Shown here piece by piece: positions 29,620 through 39,000 of a stretch of 64,000 nucleotides of DNA. This stretch comes from Streptomyces sp. NRRL S-455. Lineage in GTDB: Bacteria; Actinomycetota; Actinomycetes; Streptomycetales; Streptomycetaceae. How positions within the stretch are numbered: position 1 is the first letter of the stretch; every line of letters starts with the position of its first letter. The stretch lies in contig NZ_JOCT01000034.1 in the NCBI RefSeq assembly GCF_000717875.1, positions 18,325-82,324 of the forward strand, written 5' to 3'. The notes beneath the pieces were generated by a model. That model did no database searches and was not told the origin of the DNA. It saw only the letters and a list, made by a program, of their open reading frames with translations. Both the position numbers and the translations under genes were made by a program.

Positions 29620-31416
29620 TTGCGCGAGTTCAGCCTTCCGGCTTTGTACGAGGTCCCCGCGGACGGGAATCTGACCGACATCGTCCGCAGAAACGCCGCG
29701 CAGCACCCGGACGTCGCCGTCATCGCCCGCAAGGTCGGCGGCAGCTGGCAGGACGTCACGTCCACCACCTTCCTCGCCGAGGTGCACGCGGCCGCGAAGG
29801 GGCTGATCGCCGCCGGGGTCCAGCCGGGCGACCGGGTGGGGCTGATGTCCCGCACCCGCTACGAGTGGACGCTGCTGGACTTCGCGATCTGGAGCGCGGG
29901 TGCCGTGACCGTGCCGGTGTACGAGACCAGTTCGCCGGAGCAGGTGCAGTGGATCCTCGGCGACTCGGGCGCGACCGCGTGCATCGTGGAGTCGGAGGCA
30001 CACGCCGCCGGTGTCGAGTCGGTGCGCGACGGGCTTCCCGCGCTCAAGCACGTCTGGCAGATCGACGGCGGCGGCCTCGACGAGCTGAGCCGGCTCGGCC
30101 AGGACGTCACCGACGAGACGATCGAGGAGCGCAGCTCGATCGCCAAGGCCGACGACCCGGCCACCATCGTCTACACCTCGGGCACGACCGGCCGCCCCAA
30201 GGGGTGCGTGCTCACCCACCGCAGCTTCTTCGCCGAGTGCGGCAACATCGTGGAACGGCTGCGTCCGCTGTTCCGCACGGGCGAGTGCTCGGTACTGCTC
30301 TTCCTGCCGCTGGCCCACGTCTTCGGGCGGCTGGTGCAGATCGCGCCCATGATGGCGCCGATCAAGCTCGGCTGCGTCCCGGACATCAAGAACCTCACCG
30401 ACGAGCTTGCCTCCTTCCGGCCGACGCTGATCCTCGGCGTGCCGCGCGTCTTCGAGAAGGTCTACAACTCGGCGCGGGCCAAGGCACAGGCGGACGGCAA
30501 GGGCAAGATCTTCGACAAGGCCGCCGACACCGCGATCGCCTACAGCAAGGCGCTGGACACCCCGTCGGGCCCGTCCTTCGGCCTGAAGATCAAGCACAAG
30601 GCCTTCGACAAGCTCGTCTACAGCAAGCTCCGCGCGGTCCTCGGTGGCCGGGGCGAGTACGCCATCTCCGGCGGCGCGCCGCTGGGCGAGCGCCTCGGTC
30701 ACTTCTTCCGCGGCATCGGCTTCACGGTCCTGGAGGGCTACGGCCTGACCGAGTCCTGCGCCGCCACCGCGTTCAACCCCTGGGACCGGCAGAAGATCGG
30801 CACGGTCGGCCAGCCGCTGCCCGGCTCGGTGGTCCGGATCGCCGACGACGGCGAGGTGCTGCTGCACGGCGACCACCTGTTCAAGGAGTACTGGAACAAC
30901 CCCGGCGCGACCGCGGAGGCGCTGGCCGACGGCTGGTTCCACACCGGTGACATCGGCACCCTCGACGAGGACGGCTACCTCCGGATCACCGGCCGCAAGA
31001 AGGAGATCATCGTCACCGCGGGCGGCAAGAACGTCGCCCCGGCCGTGATCGAGGACCGCATCCGGGCGCACGCACTGGTCGCGGAGTGCATGGTGGTGGG
31101 CGACGGGCGGCCGTTCGTGGGCGCGCTGATCACCATCGACGAGGAGTTCCTGGCCCGCTGGTGCGCGGACCGCGGCAAGCCGGCCGGTTCCACCGCGGCG
31201 TCGCTGTGCGAGGACCCGGACCTGCTGGCCGCGGTCCAGGCCGCGATCGACGACGGCAACGCCGCGGTGTCGAAGGCCGAGTCGGTGCGGAAGTTCCGCA
31301 TCCTGTCCTCCCAGTTCACGGAGGACTCGGGCCACCTGACCCCGTCACTGAAGCTGAAGCGGAACGTGGTGGCGAAGGACTACGCGCACGAGATCGAGGC
31401 GATCTACGCGAAGTGA
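29620..31416 (+). CDS. Long-chain fatty-acid CoA ligase (FadD15-like)
   Basis: 598-residue ANL adenylating enzyme. AMP-binding P-loop YTSGTTGRPKG, A4/A5 motifs GGAPLGERL and LEGYGLTESC, ADP-binding GWFHTGDIG, hinge RKKEIIVTAGGKNVAP, and catalytic Lys near the C-terminus (SLKLKRNVV). It activates fatty acids for beta-oxidation or lipid synthesis. The TTG at 29620 is preferred because AGGAG lies 8 nt upstream and the reading MREFSLPALYEVP fits the family. It ends at a strong bidirectional hairpin. Confidence 0.92.
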   Translation: MREFSLPALYEVPADGNLTDIVRRNAAQHPDVAVIARKVGGSWQDVTSTTFLAEVHAAAKGLIAAGVQPGDRVGLMSRTRYEWTLLDFAIWSAGAVTVPVYETSSPEQVQWILGDSGATACIVESEAHAAGVESVRDGLPALKHVWQIDGGGLDELSRLGQDVTDETIEERSSIAKADDPATIVYTSGTTGRPKGCVLTHRSFFAECGNIVERLRPLFRTGECSVLLFLPLAHVFGRLVQIAPMMAPIKLGCVPDIKNLTDELASFRPTLILGVPRVFEKVYNSARAKAQADGKGKIFDKAADTAIAYSKALDTPSGPSFGLKIKHKAFDKLVYSKLRAVLGGRGEYAISGGAPLGERLGHFFRGIGFTVLEGYGLTESCAATAFNPWDRQKIGTVGQPLPGSVVRIADDGEVLLHGDHLFKEYWNNPGATAEALADGWFHTGDIGTLDEDGYLRITGRKKEIIVTAGGKNVAPAVIEDRIRAHALVAECMVVGDGRPFVGALITIDEEFLARWCADRGKPAGSTAASLCEDPDLLAAVQAAIDDGNAAVSKAESVRKFRILSSQFTEDSGHLTPSLKLKRNVVAKDYAHEIEAIYAK

Positions 31417-31421
31417 CCGGA

Positions 31422-31457
31422 TGCCGTCCTCGCGTCGTGATCGGCGCGAGGACGGCA
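31422..31457. terminator. Bidirectional terminator hairpin
   Basis: Perfect 13-bp stem TGCCGTCCTCGCG / CGCGAGGACGGCA in the 47-bp gap between the convergent acyl-CoA synthetase and esterase genes. Confidence 0.8.
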
Positions 31458-31463
31458 CGGCAC

Positions 31464-32384
31464 CTATGCCTTGCTCTTCAGCCAGGCGACGACGCGGTCG
31501 TACACGCCCGGCTCGCTCAGCAGGGAGCCGCCGTGCGCGGACCCGGCGACGACCTGCGTCTGGATCCGGCCGCTGGGCACCCCCTTGTCCTCGGCCGTGG
31601 CCTTCAGGTCGGTGGAGTGCACGGGCGGCACGAAGTCGTCCTCGGAGTGGATCAGGTACATCGGGGCGTCGGCCGGGTCGACCCAGTTCTTGGAGACCAT
31701 GCTGCGCCAGGTGTCCCAGCAGGAGGGGTGGAGCGTGGTCGAGGTGTCGCCGGAGTCGGGGTAGCAGCGGGCGAGGATGGCCGAGTTGTCGCGGAGTTTG
31801 CGCTTCTTGGCGTCGGTGGAGGTGTTGCCGTCGTTCCACGCCCGGTAGGGCGAGGCGACGGGCGAGAGGGCGACCACGCCCTTGAGCCGCAGGGCGCCCG
31901 CGCCGTGCGTCGCCGCGTCGGTGGCGAGCTGGCCGCCGGCCGAGGAGCCGAGGAGCAGCACACGGTCCGGGTCGACGTCGAAATCGGCGGCGTGCGAACG
32001 GATCCAGGCGACGGCGTCCGCGACGTCGTCGCGCTGGGCCGGCCAGGCGGCCTCGAAGTTGAGCCGGTACCTGATGGCGAACACCTGGAAGCCCTCGGCC
32101 GCGAAGCGCTCCGCCGAGGAGGACCAGTCGGTCTGGTGGTACCAGTAGCCGCCGTGGATCAGAACCAGCGCGGGCTTTGGCCCGGAGCTGCTCGCGTTCC
32201 AATGGGCGTCGAGGGTCTGCCGGGCGTGGGTGCCGTACTTGTGGGTGGCCTTCGTGGCTCCGGCCTGCACTTCCTGCGTCGTGCGGGCACCCTGAGCGGC
32301 CGGAGCCGTCGTCGCGGTGGTGGAGAGGGCGGCGGCGCCGGCCACGGTGAGGGCGGCGAGCGCGGGCAGCAGTAAGCGGCGCAT
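31464..32384 (-). CDS. Secreted alpha/beta-hydrolase (esterase), TTA-containing
   Basis: 306 residues. A signal peptide (MRRLLLPALAALTVAGAAAL, cleavage near the TTAPAAQ region) precedes a hydrolase fold of the BD-FAE/HSL type: oxyanion HGGYW, nucleophile GSSAGGQLA, acid in IHSEDDFVP, His in GSAHGGSLL. Two cysteines (ARCYPDSG and HPSCWDTW) may form a disulfide, fitting export. Codon 4 is TTA (32375-32373), so translation should depend on the bldA tRNA and be developmentally timed. GGAAG precedes ATG 32384. Confidence 0.85.
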   Translation of the reverse strand: MRRLLLPALAALTVAGAAALSTTATTAPAAQGARTTQEVQAGATKATHKYGTHARQTLDAHWNASSSGPKPALVLIHGGYWYHQTDWSSSAERFAAEGFQVFAIRYRLNFEAAWPAQRDDVADAVAWIRSHAADFDVDPDRVLLLGSSAGGQLATDAATHGAGALRLKGVVALSPVASPYRAWNDGNTSTDAKKRKLRDNSAILARCYPDSGDTSTTLHPSCWDTWRSMVSKNWVDPADAPMYLIHSEDDFVPPVHSTDLKATAEDKGVPSGRIQTQVVAGSAHGGSLLSEPGVYDRVVAWLKSKA

Positions 32385-32419
32385 GGGTGTGTGCTTCCAG
32401 ACGAAGAAGAGGGGGGTGG

Positions 32420-32464
32420 ACGGCCGGTCCGGCGACGGCTGGGAGCTGCCGCCGGACCGGCCGT
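32420..32464. terminator. Hairpin terminator after the FG-GAP gene
   Basis: 15-bp inverted repeat ACGGCCGGTCCGGCG / CGCCGGACCGGCCGT with a 15-nt loop, located 24 nt beyond the FG-GAP gene's stop. It also lies upstream of the esterase start, insulating the two. Confidence 0.75.
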
Positions 32465-32487
32465 GATGCGGCCGGGACCTCGGCGCG

Positions 32488-34665
32488 TCAGCGGATCACG
32501 GAGCCGAACGTCTCACCGGCCGCGGGCAGGCCGCCCGTGCCCGGCTGGAACGTGGTGACCGGCTGGGTGCCGCCGCTGAGGACGTTGCCCCACGGCACGG
32601 CGTGCGCGGAGCCGTGAGAGACGGGCCCGTTGGGCAGACCGAGGTAGAGCTCGGAACCGGTGGCGTGCAGGGCCGTGCCCACCTTCTGCCCGTTGGCCAG
32701 GGCACCGGGGATGCCGAACTTGCCCGGGTACACCGTGTTGATGAAGGCGCCGTTGGTCAGGCTGAAGGTGTAGACCGTGCCGCCGTCGGTCGCGCCGGTG
32801 CTGTCCTCGCCGGGCACGCCCACCGCGAGCAGCGTGTTCTGCGCGGTGCTGACCGCGCCCGGGGCGGTGTTCACGGCCGACAGGGACTGGGCGAAGTTGT
32901 CATTGGCCTCGGTGGCGCCCGGGACGCCGGTGGCGCCCTGGTAGATGCCGGAGATCTGGGTGAACCCGGAGGCGGTGAGACGGAAGGTGTCGACGCGGCC
33001 CGCGTTGGCCGTCTGGGAGCCGTCCTCGCCCGGCGAGCCGACGGCCAGGATCGACTCGGTGCCGTTCGCGGAGGCGCCTGCCCGGTACTGCGCCAGGGCC
33101 AGCGACGCGCCGAACCGGTCGTCGGCCTCCGCGCCACCCTCGACGGTGTCGAGGTCCTGGTCGAGACCGGTCACGCCGGTCGGCAGCTTGTCGGCGTTGA
33201 GGGTGTGGCTGAACAGGGAGACACCACCGGCGGCGGCCAGCGTGCCGATGGCCTCGCCCGGGGCGCCCACCACGAGGTGCTGCGGCGAACCGGCGAGGGA
33301 GGAGCCGAACTTGTCGCCCGCCTCCATCGCACCCGGCACGCCCGACTTGTCCTGGTGGATCAGGACGTTGGTGGTGCCGGTGCCTCGCACGTAGATGACC
33401 CCGCCCGCGTCGGTCGCGCCCCCGGCGGCGTCCTCGCCGGGCGCTCCGACGGCCAGGTACGGCTCACCGGAGAGCGTGGTGCCGGCGACGAGGGCGGCGC
33501 CGAACTGGTCGCCGGACTCGGACCCCATGGAGGCGAGAGCACCGCTGCCGGAGCCCTGTTCCAGGCTGACGGCCGCCTTGCCGGTGGTCAGCCCCGCCGG
33601 GGCGCCGTAGAGGACGTTGACCATGCCGGCGTCAGAGGCCGTTCCCAGGTCCTCGGACGGGGCGCCGACGACGAGGTCGGTGCAGCCGTCGAGGTTGTGG
33701 TCGAACGTGGCGAGCGAGGAGCCGAACCGGTCCTTCGCCTCCGAGCCGCCCGGCACCGCCTCGAGGTCCTGGGTGATCTCGGCGGTGCCCTTGCCGCCGC
33801 CGTACACGACCCGGACCAGCCCCGCGCCCGCGTCGCCGCCGACGGCCGCGTCGGGGTCGGCGACGGCGGTGTCGCGGACGCCGTCGCAGTTGAAGTCGGT
33901 GATGCGGGCCGCGGCCGTCCTGGTCTGCACCCAGGCGGCCAGGTCGTCGACCCGGGCGGCGATGCCACCGGTGCGGGTCTCGGTATCGGCGATACCGAAG
34001 CAACCACCCTGATAGGAGCGGCTGCTGAGGGCGACCAGCTGATGCGTGCCGCCCGCCGCCCGGACCAGGGGACCGCCGGTGTCGCCCATGCAGGCGGACA
34101 CGCCGTCCTTGCCGGTGACCGTGGCCGTGGTGGCGGTGGCGGCGTTCACGGAGAACGTACCGGTGTGCAGGTTCAGGGGCGCCCACTCGGTCTTGCTGCG
34201 GCCGTACGCGGCGAGCTTCAGGTCCTCGCCGGCCGCGGGCGCCGTGGTGGCCAGGGCGATCGGAGCGACACCGGTGACCGGGCGGTCGAGTCGGGCCAGC
34301 ACCACGTCCCGGTCCGTGCGGGGCACCAGCTCGACGACCTCGCGGACCGCGCCGGTGGAGCTGGTGAGATCGGAGCGGCCGATGGTGGCGGTGGTCTTCC
34401 GCTGCGGCTTGCCGGCCGGCACCGCGAGGCCGGCGGCGGGGTTGTCGACGAAGCAACTGGCTGCGGTCATCAGCCACTCGGCGCCGACCAGGGCTCCGGA
34501 GCAGCCGCGGTGATGGTCACCGACGATGACCTGTGCCGCGTAGGCGTAGGTGGTCTCGGAGGCAGGTGTCGAGGGTCCGGTGACGGCGGCGGCCGGGACG
34601 GCGCCGCACATCAGCAGGGAGGCGCCCAGTGCGGCCAGGCGCACGGGTCTGGAGTGGTGTGTCAC
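32488..34665 (-). CDS. Secreted FG-GAP repeat protein with inactive trypsin-like domain
   Basis: 725 residues: signal peptide (to about 35), S1-like domain (about 38-255), then FG-GAP/integrin-alpha-type repeats to the end with many DRFGSSLA-style and LVVGAPGE-style motifs. The S1 triad is broken: the TAAHC histidine is Ser70 (TAASC), Asp120 is kept, and the GDSGGP serine is Thr196 (GDTGGP). It is therefore probably a binding protein, not a protease. An AGGAA site precedes GTG 34665. Extracellular; ligand unknown. Confidence 0.85.
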   Translation of the reverse strand: MTHHSRPVRLAALGASLLMCGAVPAAAVTGPSTPASETTYAYAAQVIVGDHHRGCSGALVGAEWLMTAASCFVDNPAAGLAVPAGKPQRKTTATIGRSDLTSSTGAVREVVELVPRTDRDVVLARLDRPVTGVAPIALATTAPAAGEDLKLAAYGRSKTEWAPLNLHTGTFSVNAATATTATVTGKDGVSACMGDTGGPLVRAAGGTHQLVALSSRSYQGGCFGIADTETRTGGIAARVDDLAAWVQTRTAAARITDFNCDGVRDTAVADPDAAVGGDAGAGLVRVVYGGGKGTAEITQDLEAVPGGSEAKDRFGSSLATFDHNLDGCTDLVVGAPSEDLGTASDAGMVNVLYGAPAGLTTGKAAVSLEQGSGSGALASMGSESGDQFGAALVAGTTLSGEPYLAVGAPGEDAAGGATDAGGVIYVRGTGTTNVLIHQDKSGVPGAMEAGDKFGSSLAGSPQHLVVGAPGEAIGTLAAAGGVSLFSHTLNADKLPTGVTGLDQDLDTVEGGAEADDRFGASLALAQYRAGASANGTESILAVGSPGEDGSQTANAGRVDTFRLTASGFTQISGIYQGATGVPGATEANDNFAQSLSAVNTAPGAVSTAQNTLLAVGVPGEDSTGATDGGTVYTFSLTNGAFINTVYPGKFGIPGALANGQKVGTALHATGSELYLGLPNGPVSHGSAHAVPWGNVLSGGTQPVTTFQPGTGGLPAAGETFGSVIR

Positions 34666-34709
34666 GTGGTTCCTTGATGAAAGATCCGGCAGGGGCGGTC
34701 GGCTGATCG

Positions 34710-35252
34710 CTACTTGGACGTCCTGATCTCCACGAGCACGTGCCGGCGGCCCTGCTCGTCGTTGCCCTCGCCGACCGGGGTCCAGGTGTTCTTCTCGATG
34801 TCGAACGACTTCTTCTCGTTGCCGACGGTCATGTCGACCTCGGTCGTGTAGTCGTTGCCCCTGATCGCGTAGACGGCGGGGATCTCCATGGTCAGCCAGC
34901 CGGAGGTGCCCACGACCTTGAAGCAGATCCTGGCCTTCTCGCGTGCCGTCACCTCCAGCAGGCCGGGCCCGCTCGCGCAGTCGGCGAGCGTGATGTGGCC
35001 GTCGCCGCGCTTGAGGACGATGCCCTGCTCCTGGAGGATCTTGTCGGCCTGCGGGTGGTTGAAGTCCTCCACGGCGTAGCCGGGGGCTTCGTCGACCACC
35101 GGGGTGACCGCCCCGGACCTGGTGTCCTGCCCGGCGGGTGCCCCGCCCGCCACCGCGCACCACGCCAGTGTGCCTGCGGCCACCGCCGCGAGGGCAGTGC
35201 CGATGTGTCTCTTACGGTGTGATCCCGCCGATATCACGGCATGCTTCCTCAT
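34710..35252 (-). CDS. Secreted small hypothetical protein
   Basis: 180 residues with a basic start (MRKHAVISAGSHRKRHIG) and a signal peptide ending around AVAGGAPA. The mature part has two cysteines (LADCASG and ARICFKV) and beta-rich segments (WLTMEIPAVYAIRGNDY, HVLVEIRTSK). No family is recognised. It lies 44 nt upstream of the FG-GAP gene and points the same way, so they may be co-expressed. Its relation to the toxin locus upstream is unclear. Confidence 0.7.
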   Translation of the reverse strand: MRKHAVISAGSHRKRHIGTALAAVAAGTLAWCAVAGGAPAGQDTRSGAVTPVVDEAPGYAVEDFNHPQADKILQEQGIVLKRGDGHITLADCASGPGLLEVTAREKARICFKVVGTSGWLTMEIPAVYAIRGNDYTTEVDMTVGNEKKSFDIEKNTWTPVGEGNDEQGRRHVLVEIRTSK

Positions 35253-35262
35253 CGATATCCGC

Positions 35263-36006
35263 TCACTCGCTTGCTCGGTTTTCCTCTGGTGTCACTGCCA
35301 CGCCGTGCTCCTGGAACGCGGACACCACGGCATCGGTGAACTCGTTTCCCAAGGCATGACGCGAAGAGGCGAAATCACGCCACACCAGGCGAAATGGGGG
35401 AGCGTGTTCCCGCTGTGCGGTCCGCAGGCAGTCGATAAGCCCACCGTGACTCGATCCGAAATATCCGCCGACTCCATTGACTGCTTCTCCCAATGCGCAG
35501 AAGAAGGCGTCCCTGGTAGTGATCCAGGTGCCGTCCAGGAAGACCGTTTCCCGGGTTTCGTAGCGAGTCGCCCGTTTGCCCGAGGTGAACCAGGCGGTCT
35601 GCGCGACGTGCAGCCAGCTCCCGTGCCATTCGGATGGCTGCCGGGCCCAATCACCGCGCTCGACGCCCTCCGCCCACTTCTTCCAGATCTCCCCGGCCTT
35701 CGGGTACTCGCACGTGTATCCGAAGAAGTCCACATCGGGGTAATTTCCGGGGCCCACCTCCGGCACTTCACGGGAGGCTCTCTCCACCCTCCCCAGGTAG
35801 TACTTCCCGATTGGCTCCTCGTTCCGGTCGACGACCTGGAGCTCCGTTCCCTCGGACTTCCTCCGGGTGATCTCCATTCGGTGGACCCTGACGAAGGTGA
35901 ACCTCTGCGCTGTCCCCAGGTCCTGATCCACGAAGAAGTCTCGAATGTCCTCCGCTGTCAGCAGGACATCGCCGGACTCCTCGTCGACCAGTCGGTACGA
36001 AATCAT
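35263..36006 (-). CDS. Barstar-domain immunity protein
   Basis: About 247 residues. The C-terminal ~90 residues read as barstar: DGTWITTRDAFFCALGEAVN, YFGSSHGGLIDCL (aligning to barstar YYGENLDALWDCL), FRLVWRDFASSRHAL and DAVVSAFQEHGVAVT. The N-terminal ~150 residues form an extra domain of unknown fold (YRLVDEESGDVLLTAEDIR). It lies directly after the toxin gene and is the expected antidote to its barnase-like tip. ATG 36006 is preferred, with AGGGA 9 nt upstream; ATG 36015 also fits. Lower GC than the neighbours. Confidence 0.8.
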   Translation of the reverse strand: MISYRLVDEESGDVLLTAEDIRDFFVDQDLGTAQRFTFVRVHRMEITRRKSEGTELQVVDRNEEPIGKYYLGRVERASREVPEVGPGNYPDVDFFGYTCEYPKAGEIWKKWAEGVERGDWARQPSEWHGSWLHVAQTAWFTSGKRATRYETRETVFLDGTWITTRDAFFCALGEAVNGVGGYFGSSHGGLIDCLRTAQREHAPPFRLVWRDFASSRHALGNEFTDAVVSAFQEHGVAVTPEENRASE

Positions 36007-36018
36007 GCCACCCATTCC

Positions 36019-39000
36019 CTAACGCTTCTTCCGCCAGCCCCAGTCAGGGAAATGCGGGGCAGTGAATCGCTGAATCTTCCGATAATGGGTCGACGTCCAT
36101 CCGATGATCTCAATTCCGTTCTTCTTCATGACCAGAATCCTGTCAGTTTCTTTTCCGCCCGGAACCCGGTACTCGAGGGCGCCCTTCCATTTCGGATGCT
36201 CGATTCCCTTGTAGACGTCGTGCGACACGAGCATGCCCTGCTTGTACAAGTCGTAGGCCGCAGCGATGTTGTTGCTCATCCCGTCGGGCAAGGCATCCGA
36301 CAAGCGCCCGTTGGGGCACCGGTCGTTGTGCACGAGGACCGGGGTGGAACCGGCCACCACGTAGTACGTGGGGATGTCGGCGATCGTCAGATTGTGGACG
36401 CGCTGGTCCTTCACGGCCCAGGAATTCACCGAGGTGACCGGTACCCGCGCACCTGCCGACGTCCTCAGCGCTGTACCGGCGTCGAGTCGCGCCGCCTCAC
36501 GCCAGGCGCCGGTGGCGCCTTCTGTCCAGAAACGGTGCTTGTCCGTGGCGGTCACCGTCGCCGACGGTCCGGGGCCGTGCGCCGGTACGGTGACCCGCAC
36601 GAGCTTCTTCTCGCCCCGGCTGGTGATCGTCGCCTCGACCGGCTCGACCCGTGTGCGGCCCGAGTCGGGGTCGGTGGCCAGCACCCGGTCGCCGACGCGG
36701 ACGTCCTCGATCGCCTTGGTCCGGCCGTCCCCCAGCAGTACCCGGGTGCCCGGGACGAAGCTGCTCTTCTGGCAGGGCAGCTTCTTGAGCAGCTTGAGCT
36801 TGAGTGCGCCGAGGGCCAGGTCGTCCAGACACCTGACCGACTTGGTGGTGAGGCACTTCTCGATCTCCTCGGCGCCCACGAACCAGGCGATCAGGCGGTC
36901 GAGGTACGTGCTGGTGATGCAGCCCATCCCCCCGCCGCCGTCGGCACCGCAGACCAGGAGGGTTTCACCCGGCTTCAGGTCCCCCTCCGACATGAGACTG
37001 TGCCGGACGCTCACCAGCCGCTTTTCCAGAGTCCTGCGGAGCTCGTCGTCTGACAGGGGCTTGCTGGCCTCCTGGGCCTCCTGCTTGATCTGGGCCTTCA
37101 GTTCCGCCACGAGTTTGTCGGCGGCGGTCTTCATGGCCTCCGTCTCGGCCTTGGCGGCCGCCGCGGCGTCCTTGCCCGCTGCCTCCTCGGCGAGGCCGGC
37201 CTGGTAGGAGGCGAGTCCGGCCTGATAGGCGTAGTCCCCGGCGACAGCGGCGGAGTGCTGGGCGCGTTCCGCCGAACGGGCCGCCGACCTGGCGTCCTGC
37301 CGGGCGGCCGCCGCCGCGTTCCTGGCCGTCCTGGCGGATTCGGCGGCCTGGTCGGCGGACTTCTGAGCCTGGTCGGCGGACTTGTCGGCCTCCTTGGCGT
37401 AGGTGTCCGCCTGCGCGGCGGACTTCTTGGCCCTGTCGGCCCACTCGACGGCCTTGGCGGCGTCCTTGCGGGCTTCCGCGGCCACCTTCTGGGCCTCGGC
37501 GGCGTCCTTGTGGGCGAGGTGCGCCGACTTGTAGGCGGCCTTCAGCAGGACGCTGACCTCGGCGATGTGGGCGGCGGCGTTGGCGTCGCGCTGCCGTGCC
37601 TTGTGCACTCCGACGTCCAGGAAGCTGCGCAGCCCGGACGGCGGTCCGGACAGCGCGGCTTGTGCCGCGGCCTGGACCTCGGGGCCGCCGGCGGCGAGGG
37701 CTTGGGTCACCGCCACGCGGTCGTCGTCCTCACGGGCCTGGTGCTGCCCGGTCTCCAGGAAGTGCGCCACGTCCGCCGCGGTACCGTCCAGGGCCTTGCT
37801 CGCGGCGGCCTTGACACCGGGGCCGCCCTGGGCGGCGATCCTGGCGACGGCGACCCGGTCGTCGTCCTCCTTGCCCGGGTAGGCGCGGGTGCGCAGGAAC
37901 TCCCTCACCCGGTCGATCGGTTGGTCGAGCGCTTCCAGAGCGGCCTGCTGCTGGGCGGGGACCGTGGTGGTCGCGGCGATGTGCGCCACGCTGGCGCGGT
38001 CGTCCTGCTCCAGGGCCACGGTCAGCCTGGCGCGGACGAACTCGGCGACGTCCTCGTCGGTGCCCGACAGGGCGGTCTCGGCGGCGTCCCGTACCCAGTT
38101 TCCGCCACTGCTCAGCAAGTTGACCGCGGCCTGTCGCCCCTTGGCGGCCGTGACCGCCGGGTCCGAGGCCGCCGCGGCCTCGGTGATCAGCTTCTGAGTG
38201 GCGGCGGTGAGCTGCTGGCGGTGTCCGATCTCGTAGGCGGCGGTGGCCTTCCGGGCCTCATGGGCCCGTCGGGCCTCCTCGGCCGCCAGGACCTCCTCGT
38301 CCCGCTGCTGGGCCAGTCTCTCGGCGTCGGCCTTGCGGGCCAGCTCCACCACGGCCGAAGCCTGCTCGGCCGCCTTCAGCGCGTTGTCGGCGGCCCCGGT
38401 GGCCCCGTTCGCGGCAGCGGTGGCCTCCTTGGCGGCGTCCACCGCCTCGCTCGCATTGTCGGCGGCCAGGTTGGCCGCCGTCGCCGCGGCCGTCGCGTGC
38501 GCGGCGGCGTCATTGGCCGCGTCCCGCGACTGCCGGGCGGCCTTGGCGGCCTGATTGGCGTTGACCTGGGCGGCGTTGGCGGCTCGAGTGGCCTGGTCGG
38601 CGAGCCGCTTGGCGCGGGCCGCCGCGGCGGCCGCCTCGTCGCTCTTGGCCCCCGCCTCACCGGCCCAGTGACCGGCGTCGGCGGCAGCAGCGGCGGCGGC
38701 AGCGGCGTTGACGCCCGCGCTGGCCGCGGCCGAGGCCGCCTTCGCCGCGTTGTCGGCGGCGATGCCGGCCTGGTCGGCCGCGTCCGCCGCCTTCCGAGCC
38801 CCCGAGGCGGCGGCGTTGGCCTTGTCCGCGGCCTTCCGTGCCTCGTGGGCCCGAGCGGCGTCAGCCGCCGTCGCGGCGGCCGCGGATCTGGCCGCGGAGG
38901 CGGCGTTGCCGGCCCTGCTGGCGGCATAGGCGGCCTGAGCTGCGGCAGTGGCGGCCACTCGTGCCGTGGCGTTCGCGGCCGCGGCCGCGGACACCGCCGT

